Of a DNA stretch of 64,000 bases, positions 46,450 to 55,711 are shown one piece after another; the first letter of the stretch is position 1; each line of letters opens with the position of its first letter. Position numbers and translations under genes: made by a program. Origin of the DNA: JAOUGY01 sp963785075 (GTDB taxonomy: Bacteria > Actinomycetota > Acidimicrobiia > Spongiisociales > ZC4RG35); contig CAWATW010000006.1 of NCBI GenBank assembly GCA_963785075.1, forward strand, positions 682,001 through 746,000, in the 5' to 3' direction. Below the pieces are notes generated by a model. It made no database searches and was not told the origin of the DNA. It was given only the letters and a program-made list of their open reading frames with translations.

Positions 46450-48684
46450 TCACGCCTTGGTCAGAGGTGCCCAGGCGAGAAGCAGCGTCTTCTTTCCTTC
46501 GCTGTCGAAGTTGACGACGGCCTGTGCCTTGTCACCGGTGCCCACGACCTCACGGACCGTCCCCATACCCCACTTGTCATGGCGCACCCGATCGCCCACA
46601 CCGATCTCACCGGCGTCGACGGTGTGCGAGGGACCAGACCACCGCTCCGTGCTGGCCTTCCGGCTTCGCTTGCCGGAGCTCTCGAGAAGATGAGTCGGGA
46701 TCTCCTTGAGGAATCTGCTCGTAGGGTTGTAGTTGGTGCTTCCCCACAACGTCCGGCTCCACGCCGAGGTCAGGAAGAGACGATCCTGGGCACGGGTGAT
46801 TCCGACATATGCGAGGCGCCGCTCCTCCTCCATCTCAGCCGGCTCCCCCAGGCTTCGCATGTGTGGGAAGATGCCGTCCTCCAGACCCACGACGAACACC
46901 ACCGGGTATTCCAAACCCTTGGCGGTGTGCAAGGTCATGAGGGTCACCGCTCCTGCGCCATCGTCGATCTCGTCGGTGTCACTGACGAGCGCGGCCTGTT
47001 CGAGAAAGATCTCGAGCCGCCGGATCGGCTCGATGGTTTCCCACTCGTCGCCATCGATGACGGAGCCTTCGTTGTTCGATTCGAATTCGGACGCCACCGA
47101 CACGAGCTCCCTCAGGTTCTCGATGCGACCGAGCGCCTCGATCGTCCGCTCGGCCTCGAGAGTATCGACGTATCCCGTGTCTTCCAGGACCGACCGCACT
47201 GCCGGCTCCACTCCGTCTTCGGCGGCGGTGGCGATGCGATCGATGACTGCGCAGAACTCCTCGATCCGGCGCACTGCACCCGAGTTGAGAGGACCGATCT
47301 CCGACGCTCTCCGGAGGGCACTGAAGAACCCGATGCCCTGCGACTCTGCGAAGCGATCGACGTGGCCCACGGTGGTGTCGCCAATGCCCCTCTTTGGCTC
47401 GTTGATGATCCGCTTGATCGCCACCTGATCGTCGGGATTCACGATCGCCTTCAGGTAGGCGATCGCGTCTTTGATCTCTCTTCGCTCGTAGAAGCGAACG
47501 CTCCCGATCACTTTGTAGGAGACACCCCGCCGGACCAGGACGTCCTCGAGAACGCGTGACTGGGCGTTGGTGCGGTAGAAGACGGCGATGTCCGAAGGAT
47601 TGAACCCCTCATCGATCAGCGATTCCACCTGATCGGCGACGAACCCTGCCTCGTCGTGCTCGTCTTCTCCCTCGAAACGAATGATGCGAGCACCTTCGCC
47701 GCGATCGCTCCACAGTCGCTTTGGCTGCTGGCGCGGATTGTTGGCGATCACCGAATTGGCGGCCTCCAATATGGTCTCGGTCGACCGATAGTTCTGCTCG
47801 AGCACGACCACCCGGGCATCGGTGTAGTCCTTTTCGAAATCGAGGATGTTCCGGATGTCGGCTCCCCGCCACCGATAGATCGATTGATCCGAGTCGCCGA
47901 CGACACAGAGGTTCCGGTGCGCATCGGTGAGCTGACGAACGAGCGTGTACTGGGCGCGGTTGGTGTCCTGATACTCGTCCACGAGCACATACCTGAATCT
48001 GGACTGATACTGGGCCAGGACCTCAGGAAACGCTCCGAACAGCTCCACCGTGATCATGATGATGTCGTCGAAGTCCATGGCCGAAGCCGCCAGCAGCCTC
48101 TGCTGATAGAGCCGGTAGACATCGGAGACCTGCTCGTGATGAAACCCGTCGTCCTGCCGGGCGAACGCCTCGTAGTCGATCAGCTCGTTCTTGGCGTTGG
48201 AGATCACTGCCCTCACGTTGCGAGGCGGCAGCCGTTTCGGATCGATGTCGAGGTCTTTGATGCACTGGGTGACGAGCCGCAACGAGTCCTGCTCGTCGTA
48301 GATCGAGAAGCCAGAGCGATACCCCAATCGGTGCGCCTCACGGCGAAGAATCCGAACACAGGCCGAGTGAAAGGTCGAAACCCACATCGACCGCACCGCT
48401 CCCCCGACCAGCGCCGCCACCCGCTCTCGCATCTCGGCCGCCGCCTTGTTGGTGAACGTGATGGCAAGAATCGCCGCAGGGGACACGTTCAGGTCGCGAA
48501 TCAGGTGGGCGATCCGGTAGGTCAACACACGGGTCTTCCCCGATCCGGCGCCGGCCACCACCAGCACGGGACCCTCGGTTGCGGCCACCGCCTCGCGCTG
48601 AACCGGATTCAGTTCATCGAACAGCGGAGAGTCGACTGGTGCATCATCCAGCGGGACGTCATCCAAGAACCATTGAGCCTGCAC
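46450..48684 (-). CDS. UvrD/PcrA-type DNA helicase
   Basis: A superfamily 1A helicase of about 744 residues. ELNPVQREAVAATEGPVLVVAGAGSGKTR, read in parts, is the Q motif plus Walker A; FRYVLVDEYQDTN motif II; GDSDQSIYRWRGADIRNIL motif III; TLHTAKGLEYPVVFVVGLEDGIFPH motif V and VGITRAQDRLFL motif VI. It unwinds DNA in repair and plasmid replication. GTG 48684 or an earlier codon at 48723 could be the start; the first has a GGGTAGGATCGGG upstream. The C-terminal tail has the short VDAGEIGVGDRVRHDKWGMGTV Tudor-like motif of PcrA. Confidence 0.95.
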   Translation of the reverse strand: MQAQWFLDDVPLDDAPVDSPLFDELNPVQREAVAATEGPVLVVAGAGSGKTRVLTYRIAHLIRDLNVSPAAILAITFTNKAAAEMRERVAALVGGAVRSMWVSTFHSACVRILRREAHRLGYRSGFSIYDEQDSLRLVTQCIKDLDIDPKRLPPRNVRAVISNAKNELIDYEAFARQDDGFHHEQVSDVYRLYQQRLLAASAMDFDDIIMITVELFGAFPEVLAQYQSRFRYVLVDEYQDTNRAQYTLVRQLTDAHRNLCVVGDSDQSIYRWRGADIRNILDFEKDYTDARVVVLEQNYRSTETILEAANSVIANNPRQQPKRLWSDRGEGARIIRFEGEDEHDEAGFVADQVESLIDEGFNPSDIAVFYRTNAQSRVLEDVLVRRGVSYKVIGSVRFYERREIKDAIAYLKAIVNPDDQVAIKRIINEPKRGIGDTTVGHVDRFAESQGIGFFSALRRASEIGPLNSGAVRRIEEFCAVIDRIATAAEDGVEPAVRSVLEDTGYVDTLEAERTIEALGRIENLRELVSVASEFESNNEGSVIDGDEWETIEPIRRLEIFLEQAALVSDTDEIDDGAGAVTLMTLHTAKGLEYPVVFVVGLEDGIFPHMRSLGEPAEMEEERRLAYVGITRAQDRLFLTSAWSRTLWGSTNYNPTSRFLKEIPTHLLESSGKRSRKASTERWSGPSHTVDAGEIGVGDRVRHDKWGMGTVREVVGTGDKAQAVVNFDSEGKKTLLLAWAPLTKA

Positions 48685-48758
48685 CCGCCCGATCCTACCC
48701 CAGCATGCATCCTGGAACCACACCGGTGTGATTCCGGCATGCCTCGGGGGTTGGTACT

Positions 48759-48786
48759 ACGTAGAACGTTGTACGTACTACGTTGA
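48759..48786. repeat. ACGTNNN heptad array E (4 units)
   Basis: Units ACGTAGA, ACGTTGT, ACGTACT, ACGTTGA in strict register, between the start of the helicase gene and the stop of the histidine kinase gene. Confidence 0.85.
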
Positions 48787-48789
48787 GGG

Positions 48790-49689
48790 TCAGGCGCCCG
48801 CCGTCGCCCGTTCCGTGTCTTCGACCAGCCGGGCGGCCGAGTCGGGGCTCTGGGTGAGTGAGAAACAGAAGCGGCTTCCCGTGGGAAAGCGACGCTCGTA
48901 CCAGACATCTCCTCCCATTGCCCGCGCCAGCCGGCGGGCGATGGGCAGACCGAGCCCGATGCCTTGGGACATGCGAGCGTCGCCCTTCGACACCTGCTCG
49001 AAGTGTTCGAAGATCAGCTCCACGGAGTCGGCCGGCACACCTCTCCCGTTGTCGGAGACCACCACCACAAAATGGTCACCCATCGTGAAACCCTCGACGA
49101 GCACCTGATCGCCGCCGTAGTTCTTGGCGTTGTCGAGCAGGTTCCTGAGCACCTGGGTCACTCTCTTGGTGTCACCCCACGCGGGGATGCCACCGGGGAT
49201 CGAAACCGAAACCTCTTTTTCGCCGGCGGACGGGAAGACGACCGCAGAAACCTCGTGAATCACAGCCGACAAATCGAACGGCTCGGGGTTCAGCTTGAGA
49301 CGACCTGCCTCGAGGCGGGGGATCACCAACACGTCCTCCACCAGATCTCCGAGGCGGCGGGCCTCGCGACCGATCAGCACCAGGAACTCATCGAGCTCCT
49401 CGTCCGGCAGATCACGCCAACCCTGGAGTATCTGCGCGAAGCCGGCGATGGAGGCCAACGGAGTCCGGAACTCGTGACTGACCATTGTCACGAAGTCGTT
49501 CTTGATGGCGTCGGCCTCGGCCAGCCTCCGGGCGGACTCGTCGGAAAGAAGGGCAGAGTCGCGGTGGAGACGCCAGGCGATGACCGCGGCCACCAGCCCC
49601 GCAATGGCGAGACCGATCGTCACCGCCAGTTCGACGGTGACCCCGATGGAAATCTGACTCAGGCTCAGTGTTGTGGGATCGAAAGACAT
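48790..49689 (-). CDS. Sensor histidine kinase
   Basis: A 299-residue kinase: one N-terminal membrane helix (about residues 16-40), HisKA dimerisation with SHEFRTPLASIAGFAQIL (phospho-His at residue 72), and HATPase with LRNLLDNAKNYGG (N box), VVVSDNGRGVP (G1) and GIGLGLPIARRL (G2). It lacks a large sensory domain, so input probably comes from the membrane helix or from the adjoining CheA-like protein. The two kinase genes lie on the same strand with a 42-bp gap. Confidence 0.93.
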   Translation of the reverse strand: MSFDPTTLSLSQISIGVTVELAVTIGLAIAGLVAAVIAWRLHRDSALLSDESARRLAEADAIKNDFVTMVSHEFRTPLASIAGFAQILQGWRDLPDEELDEFLVLIGREARRLGDLVEDVLVIPRLEAGRLKLNPEPFDLSAVIHEVSAVVFPSAGEKEVSVSIPGGIPAWGDTKRVTQVLRNLLDNAKNYGGDQVLVEGFTMGDHFVVVVSDNGRGVPADSVELIFEHFEQVSKGDARMSQGIGLGLPIARRLARAMGGDVWYERRFPTGSRFCFSLTQSPDSAARLVEDTERATAGA

Positions 49690-49731
49690 GACGCTCCGAG
49701 CCTCATCGAGACCGATGCCCGCAACGCGGGC

Positions 49732-51834
49732 TCACACATGAGGCGAGCTTCGTTCGGTGAGCAGTCGGCGAATCGATTCTGTGAGCGCACCCCGTCGAAG
49801 ATCGTACTTGTCGAGATAGGCGTCGACACCCGCCTCCCAGGCGGCGGCCTTGTCTTCCGGCTCTGCCACACCCGAGACCATGACCACAGGCAGCGAGATG
49901 CCCGAGGCCCGAACCGTGGTCACGAGCTCGGCGCCGTTGGAACCAGGCATCGAATAGTCGACCACCAGAGCATCGAAGCGACGAGAGTCGAGCAGGCGGA
50001 GGGCCTCCGCTCCGTTCGCTGCCACCTCCACGTCGAATCCGTTGCCGCGCAACGTGGCGCGAATCAACTGCCGCACGCCGGCCGAGTCGTCGACGACGAG
50101 AACGGACTGTCGATCGGCCGGTTGATTGGGGCGCAGACGAGCAACCTCGCCCAGGTGGTTGTGGTCGATCACAACCAGCACCGTGCCGCCGCCGAGGAAG
50201 GCGGCTCCTGCGATGTGGTTGGCGCCTTCCAGGATCGCCCCGACGCTCTTCACCGCCACGCTTCGATCCCCGAGGATCTCCCGCACACCTGCGGCCACGA
50301 GACCTGATCGGGTCGAGAGGATCAGGGCAAGACGGTCCTCCGAGCCATCGGCCGCTCCCACGACATCTGCGATGGATACGAACGGAATCCGCTCGTTCTC
50401 GAAGAGGAGCCCACGCCCGCTCGACCCGGTCTCGAGCACGAGATCCAGCGAATCCACCGCATCGATGATCGCGGCTTCGGATACACCAAACACCTGGTCT
50501 CCGGCGGAAACACTCACGATCCGCTGAAGCACCAGAGACACGGGGATGTCCATCATCACCGTCGTGCCGGAGTCGGGTGTGCTGTGGATCATGACACTGC
50601 CCGAGACGCGGTCGACCGAGTCTGCGAGGATCGCCAGACCCTCACCCGTTCCGGAGAAGTCCTTGACCGAAGACAGCGTGGTGAAACCCGGGCGAAGCAG
50701 GTGCGACCTCAACTCGCTGGAAGACGATGGAAGCCCATCGGCCAGCGCCCTCTCACGGACCGCATCCCAGTCGACACCCCGACCGTCGTCGGACACGGCG
50801 ATGATGAGCCGGTCGTCTTCGATCTGGGCGCCGAGGCGAACGGTCCCCGTTGCAGGCTTTCCGGAGGCGAGCCGCTCCGACTCCTTCTCCAGACCGTGGT
50901 CGACTGCGTTGACGATGAGATGACGAAGCGGCTCGCGCAGCAGATCGACGATCTGCCGGTCGACCTGGATGTCGACACCGCTGGTTTCGAAGCGCACCGT
51001 CTTGTCGAGACGCCGGCCGAGAAAGCGAACGAATTGCGGAAAGGTCTCGACCGCCTCCTGGAATGGGACGTTGACCAGCGCCACCGCAGACCGCTGGAGA
51101 TCGGCGAGCTCTCCGCTGACCCGTGCGATCTGGTCTCTCCACCCGACGAGCATGCCTGAGCCGTCGGATGCGAACGACACCATCGCCAAGTCGTCGAGCG
51201 ACTGAACCTCGATCCCGATTTCCACGACCCTGTTGATCAATGTGTAGAGCTCGCCCGTGTCCACCCGCATGACCGACCCTTCGAGATCGGCTTCGAGCGA
51301 CGGGAGCAGCCCACCGAGTGTCTCGCTGTTCGGTTCCGCCCGGGCTTCGGTCGGCGGCGACTCCAGGGAGGGGATCGGGTCGGGGGGCGACAAGAGTTCC
51401 CGGGTCGGGATCTCTGAGCGTGAAGTCTCTCCGATGCCTGGCGGAGGCTCCGCCGAACCCTCGTCGTCGAGGGCCGATTCCACCCTTTTCGTGCAGTCGG
51501 CCAGCGTCGAGGGATCCCCTTCACGCGCCGCCACCTTGAGGGCGGTCGAGAGCTCGAGCATTGCGGCACCGAGGATCGGGAGATGGACCGTCCGAGTCTG
51601 ATGCACATGCTTCCACGCACGTTCGAGCGCGGCTGCGGCTTCGGCCACTCGGGGCTTGCCCACCATGTGCGACGAGCCTTTGAGGGTGTGCGCGTCACGG
51701 ATCAGGTCTTCCCAACGCGTCGAATCGAGCGAACCATCGATCAGTGCCGCAGCACCTTCGATCAGTGGTTCGCTTCGCTCATCCACCTCACCGAGGTAGA
51801 TCTCCATCAGCTCTTCGGACTCAGCCCAATCCAT
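49732..51834 (-). CDS. Hybrid CheA-like histidine kinase with C-terminal receiver
   Basis: A 700-residue kinase. Residues 1-110 form an Hpt/P1 domain with the phosphate-accepting His49 in AHTLKGSSHMVG. A poorly conserved, Pro-rich linker follows (no clear P2). H-box dimerisation and a GHKL ATPase are at LIVNAVDHGLE, VSDDGRGVDW and GTGEGLAILADSV. The CheW-like domain is VSAGDQVFGVSEAAII and beyond, and the receiver at the C-terminus has VLVVDDSAGVRQLI and VVDYSMPGSNGAELV with the phospho-Asp. ATG 51834 is chosen; a 42-codon upstream extension is unlike the family. No MCP, CheB, CheR or CheY gene is in the window. Confidence 0.9.
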   Translation of the reverse strand: MDWAESEELMEIYLGEVDERSEPLIEGAAALIDGSLDSTRWEDLIRDAHTLKGSSHMVGKPRVAEAAAALERAWKHVHQTRTVHLPILGAAMLELSTALKVAAREGDPSTLADCTKRVESALDDEGSAEPPPGIGETSRSEIPTRELLSPPDPIPSLESPPTEARAEPNSETLGGLLPSLEADLEGSVMRVDTGELYTLINRVVEIGIEVQSLDDLAMVSFASDGSGMLVGWRDQIARVSGELADLQRSAVALVNVPFQEAVETFPQFVRFLGRRLDKTVRFETSGVDIQVDRQIVDLLREPLRHLIVNAVDHGLEKESERLASGKPATGTVRLGAQIEDDRLIIAVSDDGRGVDWDAVRERALADGLPSSSSELRSHLLRPGFTTLSSVKDFSGTGEGLAILADSVDRVSGSVMIHSTPDSGTTVMMDIPVSLVLQRIVSVSAGDQVFGVSEAAIIDAVDSLDLVLETGSSGRGLLFENERIPFVSIADVVGAADGSEDRLALILSTRSGLVAAGVREILGDRSVAVKSVGAILEGANHIAGAAFLGGGTVLVVIDHNHLGEVARLRPNQPADRQSVLVVDDSAGVRQLIRATLRGNGFDVEVAANGAEALRLLDSRRFDALVVDYSMPGSNGAELVTTVRASGISLPVVMVSGVAEPEDKAAAWEAGVDAYLDKYDLRRGALTESIRRLLTERSSPHV

Positions 51835-51877
51835 GATCTCTCGGGGAAGTATCGGCGCCGATCGGGAAGACTTGAGG

Positions 51878-53413
51878 TCACTCCCACTCGATCGTCGCCG
51901 GCGGCTTGGAGGATATGTCATACGCCACGCGATTGATACCCTCGACTTCGTTGATGACACGGTTCGAGATCCGCTCGAGCAGCTCGTACGGAAGCCGGGC
52001 CCAGTCGGCGGTCATGGCGTCCTCGCTGGTGACGGCGCGCACGATGAGTGGGTAGGCGTATGTGCGGCCATCCCCTTGCACCCCCACGGATTTGATGCCG
52101 GGAAGCACTCCAAAAGCCTGCCAGATCTCGCGTTCCAGACCTGCCTTGCGGATCTCCTCGGTGACCACGGCGTCGGCCTGCCGCAGGATCTCGAGCCGCT
52201 CACGCGTGACCTCACCGATCACACGCACCGCCAGCCCAGGCCCGGGGAACGGCTGTCGCCAGACGATCTCCTCGGGCAGGCCCAACTCCTCGCCCACCGC
52301 CCTCACCTCGTCCTTGAACAGGTCACGCAGAGGCTCGACCAGCTCGAACTGCATGTCGTCCGGGAGGCCACCGACGTTGTGGTGGCTCTTGATCTTGGCG
52401 GCGTCTTTGGTGCCCGACTCGATGACATCGGGGTAGAGCGTCCCCTGGACGAGGAAACGGGCGTCGGCGTGTTCCAGGGCAACATCCTCGAACACCCGGA
52501 TGAAGGTCTCTCCGATGATCTTGCGCTTCTCCTCAGGGTCGGTGACGCCGGTCAGTCGATCGAGGAAACGGTCTGCGACCTTGGCGTGCACCAGGTTGAT
52601 CTTGAAATGGCCGCGGAAGGTGTCCTCCACCTGCTCGGCCTCACCCTCTCGCAGCAGGCCGTGATCGACGAAGATGCATGTCAGCTGGTCGCCGACTGCC
52701 TCGTGGACCAGTGCCGCGGCCACGGACGAGTCCACGCCGCCCGAAAGTCCACAGATGATCTTCTCGTCGCCGACCAGATCCCGGATCAGCTGGACCTGTT
52801 CCTCGATGATCGAGTGGCGGGTCCACGTGGGCCGGGCGGCACAACCATCGAAAAGGAAACGTTCGAGCACCTCCATGCCGCGCGGCGTGTGCCCGACCTC
52901 GGGATGGAATTGGACGCCGAAGATCCGACGTTGACGATCCTCCATCGCTGCGACGGGTGCGGATGGTGTCGAAGCCACGCACACGAATCCGGAGGGCACT
53001 TCGGATACGAAGTCGCGGTGGCTCATCCAGACGTCCTGGACCTCGGGGAGTTCCCGGAGGATCACCGACTGGCTGGTCGCCGTCAGCTCCGTCTTCCCGT
53101 ACTCACCGACGCCCGTGTTGGCGACCGTGCCACCGAGCGCCTGAGCCAGGAGCTGATGGCCGTAGCAGATGCCCAGAATCGGGATCCCGAGTTCGAAGAT
53201 CTCGGGGTCGATGTTGTAGGCGTCCTCGGCGTACACCGAGGCGGGACCACCCGACAGGATGATCCCGACGGGCCGCTTCGCCGCTACCTCGGCGGCGGTG
53301 ATCTCCCGCGGCACGATTTCGGAGTGAACACGAACCTCACGCACCCGGCGTGCGATCAACTGCGCATATTGAGCCCCGAAATCGAGGACGAGAACGGTGT
53401 CGAAAGAGTTCAC
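51878..53413 (-). CDS. guaA: GMP synthase (glutamine-hydrolysing)
   Basis: A 511-residue enzyme converting XMP to GMP. The class I glutamine amidotransferase domain has ILGICYGHQLLAQALGG with the catalytic Cys and FGVQFHPEVGHTPRG with His and Glu. The ATP-PPase domain has CGLSGGVDSSVAAALVHEA (P-loop), and the C-terminal dimerisation region ends TIEWE. It starts with GTG. Together with the GuaB3-like gene downstream on the map it covers guanine nucleotide synthesis. Confidence 0.97.
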   Translation of the reverse strand: MNSFDTVLVLDFGAQYAQLIARRVREVRVHSEIVPREITAAEVAAKRPVGIILSGGPASVYAEDAYNIDPEIFELGIPILGICYGHQLLAQALGGTVANTGVGEYGKTELTATSQSVILRELPEVQDVWMSHRDFVSEVPSGFVCVASTPSAPVAAMEDRQRRIFGVQFHPEVGHTPRGMEVLERFLFDGCAARPTWTRHSIIEEQVQLIRDLVGDEKIICGLSGGVDSSVAAALVHEAVGDQLTCIFVDHGLLREGEAEQVEDTFRGHFKINLVHAKVADRFLDRLTGVTDPEEKRKIIGETFIRVFEDVALEHADARFLVQGTLYPDVIESGTKDAAKIKSHHNVGGLPDDMQFELVEPLRDLFKDEVRAVGEELGLPEEIVWRQPFPGPGLAVRVIGEVTRERLEILRQADAVVTEEIRKAGLEREIWQAFGVLPGIKSVGVQGDGRTYAYPLIVRAVTSEDAMTADWARLPYELLERISNRVINEVEGINRVAYDISSKPPATIEWE

Positions 53414-53454
53414 GGACGATCGCCGTCGTGAGTTGGACGTACATGACGATCGGT

Positions 53455-53482
53455 ACGTAGAACGTTGTACGTAGAACGTTGT
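53455..53482. repeat. ACGTNNN heptad array F (4 units)
   Basis: Units ACGTAGA, ACGTTGT, ACGTAGA, ACGTTGT in perfect alternation, between guaA and the GuaB3 gene. It is the most regular of the arrays. Confidence 0.88.
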
Positions 53483-53531
53483 ACCAGGGGGCTGCCCGTA
53501 CAGCTCCCCTTCCAGACCCCCGCAGGTCGTG

Positions 53532-54689
53532 TCATCCCATCCCCACGCCCTGCGAGCGTTGAAGGGCCTTGCCTTCGCTCTGGAGCGACGGAGCCACCAT
53601 CACCTCGGCCTTCTGGAACTCCTTGACATCGGAGTATCCGCAGGTCGCCATCGACACACGCAGCGCCCCGAAGAGGTTGCGACGACCGTCGTTCTCGTGG
53701 GCGGGACCAACCAGGATCTCTTCGAGTGTTCCGAGGGTTCCCGTCTTCACGCGAGCACCGCGGGGCAGGGTCGGGTGGAAGGTGGCCATGCCCCAGTGAT
53801 ACCCGGCGCCCGGGGCTTCGGAGGCCGATGCCAGAGGCGAACCGATCATCACGGCATCGGCCCCGCATGCGATCGCCTTGGCGACATCGCCCCCGGTGCG
53901 CATGCCTCCATCTGCGATCACGTGCACGTATCGTCCTGTTTCGTCGAGGTAGCGGATGCGAGCGCCGGCCGCATCCGCGATCGCCGTCGCCTGAGGAACG
54001 CCGACCCCGAGCACACCTCGCGTCGTGCAGGCCGCTCCCGGCCCCACGCCGACGAGGATGCCGACGGCTCCCGTGCGCATGAGATGCAACGCAGTCGAAT
54101 ACGACGCGCAGCCACCGAGGATGATCGGCACTTCGCTCTCGGCTACGAACCTGCGCAGATCGAGGACGCCTCCCTTCGAGGAGACGTGCTCGGCCGAAAC
54201 GACCGTGCCCTGGATCACGAGGACGTCGAGACCCGCCTGAATGGCGTAGGGGCTCAGCTCTTCGACCCGCTGGGGCGTGAGGGAAGCGGAGACGGTGATG
54301 CCGGCCGCTTTCAGCTCTTCGACCCGGCGCCCGACCAGCTCGGGCTTGACGGGCTCCAGATAGATGTCCTGCATCCGCTGCGTGGCCTTCTCGGCCTCGA
54401 GCTCGGAGATCTCCTCGAAATAGGGCATCGGATCCTCGTACCGGGTCCAGAGACCTTCGAGGTTGAGGACGCCGAGGCCACCAAGGCGACCGATCTCGAT
54501 AGCGGTGGCGGGGCTGAGTGCTCCATCCATGGCCGAGCCCATCATGGGAATGTCGAACCTGAAAGCGTCGAGCTGCCAGCTGATGTCCACATCTTCAGGG
54601 TCGCGAGTCCTGCGACTCGGAACGATGGCGATGTCGTCGAACCCGTAGGCACGTCGGCCTGATTTGCCGATGCCGATGTCGATCTCCAC
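53532..54689 (-). CDS. guaB3: GuaB3 family IMP dehydrogenase-related protein
   Basis: A 385-residue TIM-barrel protein of the IMPDH/GMP reductase family. It lacks the CBS domains of true IMPDH, as is normal for the actinobacterial GuaB3 clade. YGFDDIAIVPSRRTRDPEDVDISW is the typical start; GILVGVGPGAACTTRGVLGVG holds the catalytic-loop Cys, and VIADGGMRTGGDVAKAIACGADAVMIGS the phosphate-binding part, read in parts. GTG 54689 is preceded by GGAGGAAA. Whether GuaB3 acts as IMPDH or GMP reductase differs among organisms. Confidence 0.94.
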   Translation of the reverse strand: MEIDIGIGKSGRRAYGFDDIAIVPSRRTRDPEDVDISWQLDAFRFDIPMMGSAMDGALSPATAIEIGRLGGLGVLNLEGLWTRYEDPMPYFEEISELEAEKATQRMQDIYLEPVKPELVGRRVEELKAAGITVSASLTPQRVEELSPYAIQAGLDVLVIQGTVVSAEHVSSKGGVLDLRRFVAESEVPIILGGCASYSTALHLMRTGAVGILVGVGPGAACTTRGVLGVGVPQATAIADAAGARIRYLDETGRYVHVIADGGMRTGGDVAKAIACGADAVMIGSPLASASEAPGAGYHWGMATFHPTLPRGARVKTGTLGTLEEILVGPAHENDGRRNLFGALRVSMATCGYSDVKEFQKAEVMVAPSLQSEGKALQRSQGVGMG

Positions 54690-54748
54690 GTTGTTTCCTC
54701 CGCCCTCGTGGAGCAATGGAGAGTACCACGGGTGTAGTTCGGGAATAC

Positions 54749-54783
54749 CAGTCCCGGGTCTCGGGTCCAGGGTCTCGGGTCAC
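54749..54783. repeat. GC-rich heptad array before array G
   Basis: Units CAGTCCC, GGGTCTC, GGGTCCA, GGGTCTC, GGGTCAC in register. An ACGTNNN array starts 20 bases later, so two array types share one gap. Confidence 0.6.
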
Positions 54784-54802
54784 CGGCCGACAGCCCCGGC
54801 CG

Positions 54803-54823
54803 ACGTTCTACGTTCGACGTTCT
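54803..54823. repeat. ACGTNNN heptad array G (3 units)
   Basis: Units ACGTTCT, ACGTTCG, ACGTTCT in strict register in the gap between guaB3 and the ABM-domain gene. Confidence 0.8.
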
Positions 54824-54883
54824 GCGGTACCGGGTATCGGCACTCGCGAGCGGAGTCGCCCTCGCACCGGGCACAATGGACCC

Positions 54884-55711
54884 ATGGATCCGATCCCCAC
54901 CATCATCGTCTCCCGACAGGTGAAGCCGGGGCTCGAGCGGGAGTTCGAGCGATGGAACACGCGAATTCGAGAGGCGGCGGAGCGGTGGCCGGGGCATCTC
55001 GGATCCGAGGCCCAGCCGCCCGATGAGGCCCATCCAGGCGAGTGGGTCATCGTGTACCGGTTCGCGACGCCTGAGCAGCTCGACGCGTGGATGACGTCGG
55101 AAGAGCGCCGCATACTGCTCGACGAGGGGGACCAGCTCCTCGTCGGTCCAGTGCGGGAGCAACGCATGCTCCAGACCGCCACGCAACGGGCGGTGACCGC
55201 GGTCATGACGCAACGGGTCCGCCGCGGGGACTGGGAGGCGTTCCGGCGGGCTCACGCCGAGATCACGCTGGTCATGCGAGATTTCGAGGGTTTCTTGAGC
55301 TGTGAGCTCGTCGAGCCGGTATCCGGCATCCAGGATGATCACGTCGTCGTGTTCGCCTTCGACTCGAGGGAACACCTGGACCGATGGCTCGAGGCGCCCG
55401 AACGGCGGCAGGTGCTCGACCTCATCGAACCGCTGATCGAAGGAGAGCGAACCCTCAACGTCGTCGGCGGGTTCGGCGGATGGTTCTCGACAGGTGACCA
55501 GCGGGAACCGCCCCGATGGAAGCAGGCCGTCGCCGTGCTCATCGCACTGTTCCCCACGACGCTCGGCCTCGGCGCCTTCCAGCGGGCCTTCGTCGCCGAC
55601 GCACCCTGGGTTCCGGCCCTGTTCGTGTCGAACGTCGTCGGCATCGTCATCCTGACGTGGGCATTGATGCCGCTCGTGACCCGGCTGCTCTCCTCGTGGC
55701 TGGAACGGTGA
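54884..55711 (+). CDS. Tandem ABM-domain protein with C-terminal membrane helices
   Basis: A 275-residue protein containing two antibiotic-biosynthesis-monooxygenase (ABM) type ferredoxin-like domains (about residues 3-95 and 103-195) and two helices near the C-terminus (AVAVLIALFPTTLGLGAF and VSNVVGIVILTWALMPL). ABM-like domains may act in heme or phenolic oxidation, but this family with membrane anchoring is not characterised. The stop overlaps the next gene start by 4 bp (GTGA), so the two are coupled. Confidence 0.8.
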   Translation: MDPIPTIIVSRQVKPGLEREFERWNTRIREAAERWPGHLGSEAQPPDEAHPGEWVIVYRFATPEQLDAWMTSEERRILLDEGDQLLVGPVREQRMLQTATQRAVTAVMTQRVRRGDWEAFRRAHAEITLVMRDFEGFLSCELVEPVSGIQDDHVVVFAFDSREHLDRWLEAPERRQVLDLIEPLIEGERTLNVVGGFGGWFSTGDQREPPRWKQAVAVLIALFPTTLGLGAFQRAFVADAPWVPALFVSNVVGIVILTWALMPLVTRLLSSWLER

